This document shows positions 1-7,267 of a stretch of DNA of 31,483 nucleotides, piece after piece; position 1 is the stretch's first letter, and every line of letters starts with the position of its first letter. This DNA comes from JBDRHL01 sp043816955. GTDB lineage: Bacteria; Planctomycetota; Phycisphaerae; Sedimentisphaerales; CAYZTY01. The DNA is taken from NCBI GenBank assembly GCA_043816955.1, contig JBDRHL010000023.1:1-31483 (forward strand). Reading direction: 5' to 3'. Below the pieces are notes generated by a model, which was given only the letters and a program-made list of their open reading frames with translations, had not been told where the DNA came from and made no database searches. A program made the translations under genes and the position numbers.

Positions 1-165
1 ATAAACGGTCACAATATGGTTTTTACGCCTGGCGTCTATGGATTTGTGGACTATAGTGAAGTTGAGAAGTTGGTGCTCTGGAATACCCAAACGTTCCAAA
101 ATACTACTGGCCAGGGCTTCTTCCTTATGGTCGAAGGGTAATGTTATATCTCTGACTCTGATCAT
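1..165 (-). CDS. FAD-dependent dehydrogenase, COG2509-like (5' part only)
   Basis: Reading the minus strand from an ATG at 165 gives 55 open codons that run off the left edge. The translation begins MIRVRDITLPFDHKEEAL and continues through ILERLGIPEHQLL and the segment KSIDARRKNHI. This is the typical N-terminus of the large uncharacterised FAD-dependent dehydrogenases of COG2509, which open with a small domain containing 'LGI' and 'SIDAR+K' before the FAD-binding Rossmann fold. The Rossmann fold itself lies outside the window. A TTG directly before the ATG is an alternative start, and no strong ribosome-binding site is visible. The plus-strand reading at 38-229 is a shadow of this gene. The family call rests on N-terminal similarity recognised by eye, and the substrate of the family is unknown. 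Confidence 0.6.
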   Translation of the reverse strand, partial: MIRVRDITLPFDHKEEALASSILERLGIPEHQLLNFTIVHKSIDARRKNHIVTVY

Positions 166-227
166 CAAGGTATCGCGGATTCTTTTGATAGACTTGAAAC
201 CGATTCATTTCGAAAGAAAGAATCCAT

Positions 228-263
228 AAAAAAAGCCCCACAATTCAGCAGGGCCTTTCGGTT
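228..263 (-). terminator. Rho-independent terminator of the cold-shock gene
   Basis: Downstream of the cold-shock stop codon the minus strand reads AAAGGCCC, an 11-nt loop, then GGGGCTTT followed by a run of T (the A-run at 229-235 on the plus strand). The arms pair over eight positions with one mismatch. The position ~20 nt past the stop fits an intrinsic terminator. Confidence 0.65.
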
Positions 264-282
264 CTCAAGCATTGTTGTCTGC

Positions 283-486
283 TTAGCAGGGAATTACGCT
301 CGTCGCACATGGACCTTTTTTGCCTTGCCCGACTGCAAACTCGACCTTTTGGCCTTCATCAAGTGATGCATAACCTTCGGTTTTGATCTCAGAATGATGT
401 ACGAACAAATCATCGCCGCCATCATCCGGATTAATAAAACCGAATCCCTTGCTCGAATTAAACCATTTTACTGTACCTTTACTCAC
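283..486 (-). CDS. Cold-shock domain protein, CspA family
   Basis: A 67-aa single cold-shock domain protein that binds single-stranded RNA/DNA, usually as an RNA chaperone. Both nucleic-acid motifs are present: RNP1 as KGFGFI (residues 13-18) and RNP2 as LFVHH (residues 27-31), and the opening GTVKWFN is canonical. Length is normal for the family. The start is GTG at 486, preceded by AAGGAG about 9 nt upstream, which decides the start. A near-consensus promoter lies ~100 nt upstream and an intrinsic terminator follows, so the gene appears to be transcribed alone. The C-terminus ends in Pro-Cys, with a second Cys eight residues earlier, which is slightly unusual. Which cold-shock paralogue this is cannot be told from sequence. 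Confidence 0.95.
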   Translation of the reverse strand: MSKGTVKWFNSSKGFGFINPDDGGDDLFVHHSEIKTEGYASLDEGQKVEFAVGQGKKGPCATSVIPC

Positions 487-595
487 TTGTACTTCTCCTT
501 GGCTTGTTTATAAGCCACATAAATAGTATCTCTCGTTCTTAATTTATTGGGGGATACTCCTGAGAGATGGAAGAATATTCTCCACTAAAAACACT

Positions 596-624
596 ATTAT
601 AACATGATAACCGGTGTGATGCAA
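596..624 (-). promoter_or_regulatory. Sigma70-type promoter for the cold-shock gene
   Basis: On the minus strand TTGCAT (619-624) is followed after exactly 17 nt by TATAAT (596-601). The predicted start of transcription is near 589, leaving a ~100-nt untranslated leader before the GTG at 486. Long leaders are known for temperature-responsive cold-shock mRNAs, so this one may be regulatory; that is inference. Confidence 0.75.
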
Positions 625-980
625 GAACTAAATTAAAAAAATTCATCTTTTGCAAACAAGAGGGTATTGATGCCAACTAGACCCCAAAAAGCCTCAAAAA
701 CACGATTTGCACGACTTTTGCTCCATATAAAGCCAACGTAAAGGGCTTTGTGGGGATATGATTTATGAGGGCAAAAAAGTTAGAAAGATGGTTGTACAGT
801 TGTTAGAGGATTTGTATATTAATATCGAATTGGCATAGCTGAGCAGGTATATTGCAGGGTACGAAAGGGAGTTTGCACAATGGGAAAAGATGTCCCAGTC
901 GAAACAGCAGAAGATATTCTCATAGCCGGTAAATTACCCATCGTTATTCTCGTGCTAAAAGGGACAGGGAAGACAGGGCC
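625..980. other. Intergenic stretch with possible decayed small ORF
   Basis: Together with the cold-shock leader this forms a ~490-bp stretch without a confident gene. It contains a six-pair hairpin AAAGCC/GGCTTT at 729-749 with no T-tract. A plus-strand reading at 758-932 has one internal TAG. A second short reading at 880-996 overlaps the start of the radical SAM gene. I see no RNA gene here. Confidence 0.4.
758..932 (+). pseudogene. Possible small protein gene interrupted by an amber codon
   Basis: From ATG 758 the frame reads MIYEGKKVRKMVVQLLEDLY and on to ELA, meets TAG at 836-838, then stays open through LSRYIAGYEREFAQWEKMSQ to TAG at 930-932. The composition on both sides of the amber is that of a charged helical protein: heptad-like leucines before it and an aromatic/charged helix after it. 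This could be a recently inactivated small gene or chance. No family is recognised and no good ribosome-binding site precedes the ATG. Confidence 0.25.
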
Positions 981-2357
981 ATGCGACTATATCTGATAAA
1001 TCCGTCAAATCCGCTCGTGAGCATCGTCAGGGTCAAGGAGAGCCGCTGGAACCGCTACCGCGTGTGGAAACCACTCAGCCTTATGGTTCTGGCGGGGTTG
1101 ACACCGCCGGAGTGGGAAATCGCGATCATGGATGAGAACCTCGGCTTGCCGGACTATCAGGCCATGCCTCGGCCGGACCTTGTGGGCATTACCGCTTTCA
1201 CATCGCAGGCGAACCGTGCATATGAGGTGGCTGCTCACTTCCGCAATATTGGTGTACCCGTGGTCATGGGCGGTATTCATGCAACCATGTGCCTGGAAGA
1301 GGTCATGGAGTATGCGGATTCAGTCGTCACAAGGGAAGCCGAGAGTATCTGGCCACAGGTTCTGGAGGATGCTCGACATGACAACCTGAAACGCCGGTAT
1401 GACGGAGGGCTTGCAGAAATAAACGATGTCCCGCTAGCTCGTCATGATTTGCTAGATAGCAGATATGCCTTCGGGGCCATTCAGACCACCCGCGGCTGTC
1501 CCCTGAACTGCAGCTTTTGCAGCGTGACTGTGTTTAACGGGGCCCGCTACCGGCAACGCCCAATTCCTGATGTTGTGCGAGAGTTCCAGTCGATTCGTGA
1601 GAAACGTGTGCTGGTGGTGGACGACAACCTTATAGGCACGCGTCCTGAACACATTGCCCGCGCCAAGGACATGTTCCGTGCTATGGCACAAGCGAATCTG
1701 CGGAAGGAATGGGTTGCTCAAGCAACCATTAACTTCGCCGATGACGAAGAGCTTCTGGCGTTGGCAGCAAAGGCAGGGTGCAGAGGCGTCTTCATCGGCT
1801 TTGAGTCCCTCTCGCCGGAAGGGCTTCGGGAGATCGGTAAGAAATTCAACCTTCTTAAAGGGCGGGATTTTCGCGCCTCAGTACGGCGCATACAACGGCA
1901 CAACATTCTGGTCGTAGGTTCGTTTATCATCGGTTTGGATATAGACAAACCGGGCATCGGTAAAGGTATCGCCGAAGTGGCCCGTCAGTACGGCGTGGAC
2001 AATCTCAACGTTTTGTTTTTGACTCCTCTGCCCGGCACACGTTTGTGGGACCAGATGAAATCACAGGGCCGCATCGCCCTCGATACGTTCCCAGAAGACT
2101 GGAAATACTACACGCTAACCTTTCCGGTAGCTCGGTATAAGCATTTGTCTCTGGACAGCATCATCGAAGAAATGCTTGCCTGCGACCGGGACTTCTATTC
2201 CATGCCGCGCATTCTGCACAGGGCATTTGGCAACTTATGGCATCGCCGCCAGCCGTTGATCAGCCTGGTGGGCAATCTTTCATACAGGAGCAATCTCAGA
2301 TTAAACGGTAAGGCATACGCGAACTTCAAGCGTTACCGGGGCAATATCAAATTATAA
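981..2357 (+). CDS. B12-binding-domain radical SAM protein
   Basis: A 458-aa protein of the COG1032 type. Residues ~1-130 resemble the cobalamin-binding fold (LVGITAFTSQ, PVVMGGIHAT), although the DxHxxG histidine that ligates cobalt in methionine synthase-like proteins is not visible. The radical SAM core follows, with the cluster motif C173-x3-C177-x2-C180 (RGCPLNCSFC). Further elements fit the core: VLVVDDNLIG, GCRGVFIGFES and FIIGLDID. The family binds a [4Fe-4S] cluster and S-adenosylmethionine to make a 5'-deoxyadenosyl radical, and relatives act in methylation, cyclisation and lipid or tetrapyrrole modification. The substrate here cannot be inferred. The ATG has only a weak upstream purine stretch (GGGAAG). 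The gene stands alone, and remnant coding sequence begins at its 3' end. Confidence 0.85.
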   Translation: MRLYLINPSNPLVSIVRVKESRWNRYRVWKPLSLMVLAGLTPPEWEIAIMDENLGLPDYQAMPRPDLVGITAFTSQANRAYEVAAHFRNIGVPVVMGGIHATMCLEEVMEYADSVVTREAESIWPQVLEDARHDNLKRRYDGGLAEINDVPLARHDLLDSRYAFGAIQTTRGCPLNCSFCSVTVFNGARYRQRPIPDVVREFQSIREKRVLVVDDNLIGTRPEHIARAKDMFRAMAQANLRKEWVAQATINFADDEELLALAAKAGCRGVFIGFESLSPEGLREIGKKFNLLKGRDFRASVRRIQRHNILVVGSFIIGLDIDKPGIGKGIAEVARQYGVDNLNVLFLTPLPGTRLWDQMKSQGRIALDTFPEDWKYYTLTFPVARYKHLSLDSIIEEMLACDRDFYSMPRILHRAFGNLWHRRQPLISLVGNLSYRSNLRLNGKAYANFKRYRGNIKL

Positions 2358-2499
2358 ACGAACCTGTAAACTAAAAAGCTCAAGCCAAAAATATAGCGTC
2401 AAAGACGAATCTGGCAATCTCCCGACAGTCAAATCTAATAGAAACCATATTGCTTTTGACGTAAAAGAAAATCAAACGTATACTATAACTGTAGAATAA
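2353..2499 (+). pseudogene. C-terminal remnant of a secreted glycoside hydrolase-like gene
   Basis: The frame starting within the last codons of the radical SAM gene is open to TAA 2497-2499 and has no start of its own. It reads KYSVKDESGNLPTVKSN, then HIAFDVKENQTYTITVE and stop. The ending 'F-x-x-K-x-x-Q-T-Y-T-I-T' is a common C-terminal beta-strand of carbohydrate-active enzymes, for example the C-terminal domain of GH95-type fucosidases. It therefore looks like the surviving tail of a deleted gene, with the deletion or insertion joint near 2357-2380. The specific family is uncertain. Confidence 0.4.
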
Positions 2500-2566
2500 A
2501 CCGTTTTCTCAAAGATAATAAGAGTTTTAGAAAACCATGATAATTTGGAGCAGAAATATTTGAGAT

Positions 2567-3523
2567 ATGAAAACGATGGATACGAGAAAAGTTGAACGCG
2601 GCTTTGTTACGCTGCCAGGCGAGGCCGGACAGGAACAGAAAATAGTGGAAACCCTACGGGCAGAGCCCGTAGCACCTTTTTCCACTTTACGAGCTTTGCT
2701 CGACGCCCTTCGGGCGAATTCCCATTCACCCACGGGCACAGCCCGTGGAACTCTGCCCTTCGGGTTTTTAGAACTCGCAGAAAAATGGGGAGCCGATGCT
2801 ATTCGCGATAGTGATGGGACAGTGCTATCTCATGAAATACAAAGAATGGGATACGATATTTATTCAACGATATGCCTCGTCCGTGCGGACCAGAACTGGC
2901 CACAAAAGCACCGGGACAAACTGCCTCAAAAATTCCTTATGAGCAGCTTTGTAACAGCGACTTCAACAGTTGTTGAAATCGACCTTTTGGCTGATTATTT
3001 CAGAGAAAAATATGAACTGGACGGGCCCCTTTGTGTCGAATGCCCGCAGAGAATCACAGAAGCCTTTGACACACCACTTCTGGTTGACCACAAGGCAGAT
3101 GTGATAGATGCGTCTGGCAATGTTGCCCTCAGTGCCTGCGGTAGCTTAAGCCCCTGCTGTACGATACAAACCTCTGTTACGTTTTCCCTGCAAATACCAC
3201 AGTTCGCAATACTGCTGAGCCCTGACGATACTTTCCAGAGGGGCTACCGAATTTTTTTTGATGTCGCTCGAAACCGGATTCTGTTTCAACGACAGCCCGA
3301 TCAGCAGAAGGGCGGTTTTTCAACTGGCCTTGAAAGACCTGTTGATCTAAACACCACGGCAAAGTTGGATATCCGTGTTATTCTTGATGGCACTGTTTGC
3401 GAAATTTATGCAGCAGGCAAGGCCCTCAGTGCCAGAATGTATGATTTCAAGCCGGCAAACTGGGCTTTTTTTGCCTGCAGAGGACTTTGCCAACTAAGTA
3501 ACGTCTTTGTTCACAGCAGATAA
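2567..3523 (+). CDS. Chimeric protein: GH112-like N-terminus plus GH32-type C-terminal sandwich
   Basis: This is a 318-aa ORF with two recognisable parts. Residues ~8-28 and 68-165 (GFVTLPGE, then WGADAIRDSDGT, IYSTICLVRADQNWP and FLMS..VTAT) match the start of the 1,3-beta-galactosyl-N-acetylhexosamine phosphorylase (GH112) barrel. Residues ~170-315 (FQRGYRIFFDVARNRILFQR, then LDIRVILDGTVCEIYAAG, ARMYDF) match the C-terminal beta-sandwich of GH32 enzymes. The remaining GH112 barrel and the whole GH32 propeller are absent, so neither activity is expected. About 38 residues (29-67) are encoded by a palindromic element inserted between 'KIVE' and 'LAEKWGADA'. There is no signal peptide. ATG 2567 or ATG 2576 could be the start. 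The glycosidase gene follows after 28 bp. This could be a decaying fusion or a small binding protein. Confidence 0.6.
   Translation: MKTMDTRKVERGFVTLPGEAGQEQKIVETLRAEPVAPFSTLRALLDALRANSHSPTGTARGTLPFGFLELAEKWGADAIRDSDGTVLSHEIQRMGYDIYSTICLVRADQNWPQKHRDKLPQKFLMSSFVTATSTVVEIDLLADYFREKYELDGPLCVECPQRITEAFDTPLLVDHKADVIDASGNVALSACGSLSPCCTIQTSVTFSLQIPQFAILLSPDDTFQRGYRIFFDVARNRILFQRQPDQQKGGFSTGLERPVDLNTTAKLDIRVILDGTVCEIYAAGKALSARMYDFKPANWAFFACRGLCQLSNVFVHSR
2650..2766 (+). repeat. Palindromic repeat element inserted in frame
   Basis: The segment contains three hairpins and a weak fourth. CTACGGGC/GCCCGTAG at 2654-2661/2665-2672 has a 3-nt loop. CGCCC/GGGCG lies at 2704-2708/2712-2716. CCACGGGC/GCCCGTGG lies at 2730-2737/2741-2748. 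CCC/GGG lies at 2756-2758/2762-2764. The first and third units are variants of the same sequence, as are the second and fourth. The region interrupts an otherwise conserved protein motif and preserves the reading frame. The exact ends are estimated from where GH112-like sequence stops and resumes. Confidence 0.7.
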
Positions 3524-3551
3524 CCAAAAAAACGTTAATGGATAAGCAAGA

Positions 3552-5081
3552 ATGAAATTTATTGTGCTCTTGATGGTTTTTTGCTGTGCTGTAGTCGGTA
3601 CCGCCGGTGAGCAGAAAAATCTCGGCCAAAGCAGCGTAACACAGTGGCGGCCTTTTCTTGAGTGGTCTGTCGAAAACAGCAGCTTTACAGGAAATGGTTT
3701 TGATATTGTTGCATCAGTTATTTTTATACATCAGCAAACCGATGAAAGAATAATCAGTGAAATGTTCTATGCCGGTGGCAATATCTGGAAATTCAGATTC
3801 ACGGCAACCAAAACCGGTGACTGGAAATTTTCAACAGCAAGTGATGACAGTGAACTGAACGGCTGGACCGGGACAATAACGGCTGTGCCCAATCCGGACC
3901 CGAATGTTCACGGTTTTATAACCAATTACGGGAATAAATGGGCCTGGCAGGGTACAAATGAAGTTTTTGTCCCTCAGATCGTGATGTATGATAAGCCGTC
4001 TTTTTATTATAACAGGCCTGAAAAAATTGATCGTGACATACAAACCTTTATCATCGATCACGGCTTCAGCGGTTTTCATACAGGGCTTGGCTGCTTTTGG
4101 TTTGACATAAACGAGCCTGCAAGTGACAAAATTCAAACACCCAACCCGGATTTTCGAACATTCGAAGCCCTCGAACTACTGATTACAAAAGTACACATGG
4201 CAGGCAGCATGGTTCACATCTGGGCGTGGGGTGACGAATCGCGAAGACAAACCCCTGCCAGGTGGGGGATCAACGGTCCGCAGGACAAACGCCTTCAAAG
4301 ATATATCGCCGCCCGGCTTGGTCCTCTCCCAGGCTGGTCGATGGGATATGGTTTTGATTGCGAAGAATGGGTGACAGGCGATGAGCTTAAAAACTGGCAT
4401 GAATTTATGCAGAGCCGCTTTGGATATAAGCATTTTCTGGGGGCACGCGACCCGAACCCTAATAATTCAAATGATCCGCTTACCCAGCTTTGCGAACAAC
4501 TCGATTACAGCGGTTACGAACATCATCGGCCTACATATGATGACTATGTCAGAGCGTTTTCGGTACGTACAGAAAAACCTGTTTTTTCAGAGGACCGCTT
4601 TCGAATCCGTTTGAATTCCAGGTATCGGCAGAAGGACTACACCGAAGAACTCACTCGCCGCGGACTGTACCATTCTACCCTTGCAGGAGGCTGTGCCAAC
4701 ATTTGGGGAAACCTTGTCCCTGAATCGACCCCCGGTTGGGGCTCTCAGGCCTATCCGCATCCGGAGTGGTTCAAAACATATGCACTGTTTTTTAAGCATC
4801 GCTTCCTGGCGGATATGGTTCCGGACAATCGAATTACAAACGGTTTATGCCTAAAATGTCCTGACAACAAGAGTTTTATTTTCTACAAAGAAAATATGTC
4901 CTTTATCGAGATTGACCTTTCTGTGATTTCATCACCACTACCGGCTGTGGCTGTAGACACAAAGAAAGCATATCAGCAGATCAGGTTCGACACAATCGCC
5001 CCCGGCAGACACATCTGGCAGGCGCCATATGAATCTGACTGGGCCATCGCTGTTGGGATATTCCCAAAGACCACTGATTAA
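3552..5081 (+). CDS. Secreted DUF5060/DUF4038-type glycoside hydrolase
   Basis: A 509-aa protein with a signal peptide (MKFIVLLMVFCCAVVGTAG, cleavage near residue 19), hence exported. Residues ~30-112 form a DUF5060-like beta-sandwich (TQWRPFLEWSVENS, FYAGGNIWKFRFTATKTGDW). Residues ~120-430 resemble the (beta/alpha)8 barrel of DUF4038/apiosidase-like and related GH-A clan proteins. The likely catalytic pair is the acid/base in GYGFDCEEW (E271 or E272) and the nucleophile in EKPVFSEDR (E347); both placements are inferred from clan GH-A architecture. A C-terminal beta domain ends the protein. It is 28 bp downstream of the chimeric ORF and probably co-transcribed. The substrate is unknown; plant or algal polysaccharide is a reasonable guess from family and context. 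Confidence 0.65.
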   Translation: MKFIVLLMVFCCAVVGTAGEQKNLGQSSVTQWRPFLEWSVENSSFTGNGFDIVASVIFIHQQTDERIISEMFYAGGNIWKFRFTATKTGDWKFSTASDDSELNGWTGTITAVPNPDPNVHGFITNYGNKWAWQGTNEVFVPQIVMYDKPSFYYNRPEKIDRDIQTFIIDHGFSGFHTGLGCFWFDINEPASDKIQTPNPDFRTFEALELLITKVHMAGSMVHIWAWGDESRRQTPARWGINGPQDKRLQRYIAARLGPLPGWSMGYGFDCEEWVTGDELKNWHEFMQSRFGYKHFLGARDPNPNNSNDPLTQLCEQLDYSGYEHHRPTYDDYVRAFSVRTEKPVFSEDRFRIRLNSRYRQKDYTEELTRRGLYHSTLAGGCANIWGNLVPESTPGWGSQAYPHPEWFKTYALFFKHRFLADMVPDNRITNGLCLKCPDNKSFIFYKENMSFIEIDLSVISSPLPAVAVDTKKAYQQIRFDTIAPGRHIWQAPYESDWAIAVGIFPKTTD

Positions 5082-5127
5082 TTCTTTGCCTTTGATAGGC
5101 AATGAATTGATGTGGCCATTTGGGGGG

Positions 5128-5155
5128 TTGACTTATTCGCAATTTCCGCTAAACT
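5128..5155 (+). promoter_or_regulatory. Sigma70-type promoter of the etf operon
   Basis: TTGACT (5128-5133) is followed after 16 nt by TAAACT (5150-5155). Transcription would start near 5162, giving a ~45-nt leader before the GTG at 5208. A 6-bp inverted repeat TTGCCT/AGGCAA at 5086-5102 just upstream has no T-tract and is not called as a terminator. Confidence 0.55.
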
Positions 5156-5207
5156 ACCCAGCTTCATAAGGAGTTCGGCGGACTACAGCCATAAAAAGGA
5201 GTAAAAA

Positions 5208-6119
5208 GTGGGCTATAATTGTGTGGTAATGATTAAGCAAGTGCCTGATACCAAGCGAATCACCGGACAGGCCATGAACGAAGACGGGACTGTCAACCGT
5301 GCAGCTCTTCCGGCCATATTTAATCCTGAAGATCTCAATGCTCTTGAACTTGCGCTGCAGATAAAAGACAAATATGGCGGTACTGTAACAACCATTGCGA
5401 TGGGGCTGCCTGCTGCCAGTCAGATTCTGCGGGAATCGTTGTATCGAGGCGCCGATGATGCGATTCTTATTACAGACAAGCGCTGTGCTGCCAGCGATAC
5501 CCTGGCGACAAGCTATATTCTAAGTTGTGCGGTCAGGAAGCTTGAGTGTGATATAGCACTTTGCGGGCGTCAGGCAATTGACGGCGACACAGCGCAGGTA
5601 GGCCCGCAACTGGCGGAAAAACTTGGTTTTACACAGATTACGTACGTCGAGGACCTTATTGAGCTTAATGACCGCTCATTGACTGCGAGGCGAAACATGG
5701 GCAACGGCTGGCAGGAGGTACGCACCCGTCTGCCTGTTATGCTTACGGTAACTGGCGAAGCGAACGAACCCCGCGTTGCTGCCGCCCGGAAAATGATGCA
5801 TTATAAAAACGCACGCAGCCCGGCTGAGATTGAACAGCACATCCGCCAGAACAATCCAGAAGCTGATGAAGCCGAAATCACCAGGCTCAGTGGAGTTGAG
5901 CGACAAAAGCTGCAGAGCAAAGGGCTGCTGATTAAGCAGTGGGACCTTGACTATCTCGAAGCGGACCTGAAATGGTGTGGACGGGATGGATCTCCGACAA
6001 AAGTTCATCGCATTCAAAGCGTGGTTCTGGCTGCCAAGGAAAGTAAGAACGTTCCACCGACCAAAGAAGGAATCGAAGCAATGGTCCACGAGTTGATTAC
6101 GGACCATACCGTCGGTTAA
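5208..6119 (+). CDS. etfB: Electron transfer flavoprotein, beta subunit
   Basis: A 303-aa EtfB. It begins VVMIKQVPDTK, typical of the family, and contains the signature RQAIDGDTAQVGP (residues ~123-135) that lines the nucleotide site, plus GSPTKVHR near the C-terminus. The start is GTG 5208, decided by AAGGAG 7 nt upstream. With EtfA it forms a soluble heterodimer carrying FAD and a second nucleotide (AMP or FAD), shuttling electrons from acyl-CoA dehydrogenase to the quinone pool or other acceptors. It is ~40 aa longer than minimal EtfB, with an inserted charged helical stretch (residues ~205-245). That is also seen in the Bacteroidota-type EtfB I recall. Whether this ETF bifurcates electrons cannot be decided from motifs alone. 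Confidence 0.93.
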   Translation: MGYNCVVMIKQVPDTKRITGQAMNEDGTVNRAALPAIFNPEDLNALELALQIKDKYGGTVTTIAMGLPAASQILRESLYRGADDAILITDKRCAASDTLATSYILSCAVRKLECDIALCGRQAIDGDTAQVGPQLAEKLGFTQITYVEDLIELNDRSLTARRNMGNGWQEVRTRLPVMLTVTGEANEPRVAAARKMMHYKNARSPAEIEQHIRQNNPEADEAEITRLSGVERQKLQSKGLLIKQWDLDYLEADLKWCGRDGSPTKVHRIQSVVLAAKESKNVPPTKEGIEAMVHELITDHTVG

Positions 6120-6180
6120 TATGGCGGCTCTTTGAAGATTGCAGGTTCAGCGAGGTTTTTTTGATGGTAAGGATGATGAT

Positions 6181-7209
6181 ATGATACCGGTAAACAGAGA
6201 TGGACAGGTATGGGTTTTTGCCGAACAGCACTATGGCCGGCTTGCCGAAACTCCGCTGGAGCTGATGGGCCGTGCTCGTGAACTCGCAGATAAACTGGCG
6301 GTGAATGTAGGTGCGGTGCTTATTGGTGATGGTGTAAAGGGACTGTGTGATAAGCTGGTACAGTATGGTGCCGACAAAGTTTACCTCGTGCAGCATCCGC
6401 TTCTGGAGCATTATCAGACGAACAGCTATGCAAAAGTCCTGTACGATCTGATACATAAATACGAACCGCAGATAGTCCTTTATGGGGCGACGATCACGGG
6501 ACGCGACCTTGCACCGCGAATAGCCAGTGCCGCAAAGGCAGGTCTGACTGCTGACTGCACCGACCTGCAGATAGGCGACCACAAGGCAAGCAAGAATGGT
6601 GATGTTTACAAGAATCTGTTGTTTCAGATCCGCCCTGCATTCGGAGGCAACATCATCGCTACCATTATTAATTATGATCGCTGGCCGCAGATGGCGACTG
6701 TTCGTGAAGGCGTGATGCCCCTGGTGAATCCTGATGTAGCCAGAAAAGGTGAAATTGTTGAAGAACATGCCAATATAACGAATGACCAGCTGCCCCTGGA
6801 AATACTGCGGGAGCACCGTCGTGAAAAGAAAGTCAATCTGAAAGCCGCAAGGATAATCGTTGCGGGCGGAGCGGGTGTGGGCAGTAAAGATAATTTTCGC
6901 ATTGTATATGACCTGGCAAATTGCCTGGGCGCAGCACCTGGCGCCAGCAGGGCAGCGGTGGATTTGGGTTTTATCGACCGGGACCATCAGGTAGGCCAGA
7001 CGGGAACTACCGTGCGCCCGAGTCTCTATATTGCCGTCGGCATCAGCGGCGCGATACAGCACCAGGCCGGAATGTCCCAAAGCCAGAAAATCATCGCGAT
7101 AAATAATGACCCCGATGCACCGATTTTCAACGTTGCTCATTATAAGATACTGGGCGATTTGAATGAAATTGTGCCTCGGATGATAAAGGCGATTCGTGAA
7201 AAAGTCTGA
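6181..7209 (+). CDS. etfA: Electron transfer flavoprotein, alpha subunit
   Basis: A 342-aa EtfA. The N-terminal domain starts VWVFAEQHYGRL. The C-terminal FAD domain has the standard motifs GGAGVGSKDNF, LGAAPGASRAAVD, VGQTGTTVRPSLYIAVGISG and INNDPDAPIF. It partners EtfB. The frame is open upstream to a TTG at 6139, but ATG 6181 is preferred. It gives the usual family N-terminus and has AAGGAT ~9 nt upstream, whereas the upstream extension has no conserved character. The gene follows etfB by ~60 bp and precedes the acyl-CoA dehydrogenase, as in fatty-acid or branched-chain acyl-CoA oxidation and reduction operons. Confidence 0.93.
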   Translation: MIPVNRDGQVWVFAEQHYGRLAETPLELMGRARELADKLAVNVGAVLIGDGVKGLCDKLVQYGADKVYLVQHPLLEHYQTNSYAKVLYDLIHKYEPQIVLYGATITGRDLAPRIASAAKAGLTADCTDLQIGDHKASKNGDVYKNLLFQIRPAFGGNIIATIINYDRWPQMATVREGVMPLVNPDVARKGEIVEEHANITNDQLPLEILREHRREKKVNLKAARIIVAGGAGVGSKDNFRIVYDLANCLGAAPGASRAAVDLGFIDRDHQVGQTGTTVRPSLYIAVGISGAIQHQAGMSQSQKIIAINNDPDAPIFNVAHYKILGDLNEIVPRMIKAIREKV

Positions 7210-7267
7210 CCAGGCTCGATTATGTCTGGGTTAATAAGAACTTAAAGGGATTTACTGGAAAAGAATC

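Noticed and set aside
38..229. Plus-strand 63-codon ORF at the left edge
   Set aside because: It is antisense to a frame with clear similarity to the N-terminus of COG2509 dehydrogenases and shows no recognisable family.
880..996. 38-codon ORF overlapping the start of the radical SAM gene
   Set aside because: No ribosome-binding site, and it ends inside the radical SAM gene; another frame over the same bases is equally plausible.
5086..5102. Hairpin TTGCCT/AGGCAA after the DUF5060/DUF4038 gene as a terminator
   Set aside because: Only 6 bp and no T-tract follows on either strand.
6097..7140. 347-codon minus-strand ORF opposite etfA
   Set aside because: etfA on the plus strand has all family motifs. 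The antisense translation is rich in His, Ile and Cys with no domain and is a shadow.
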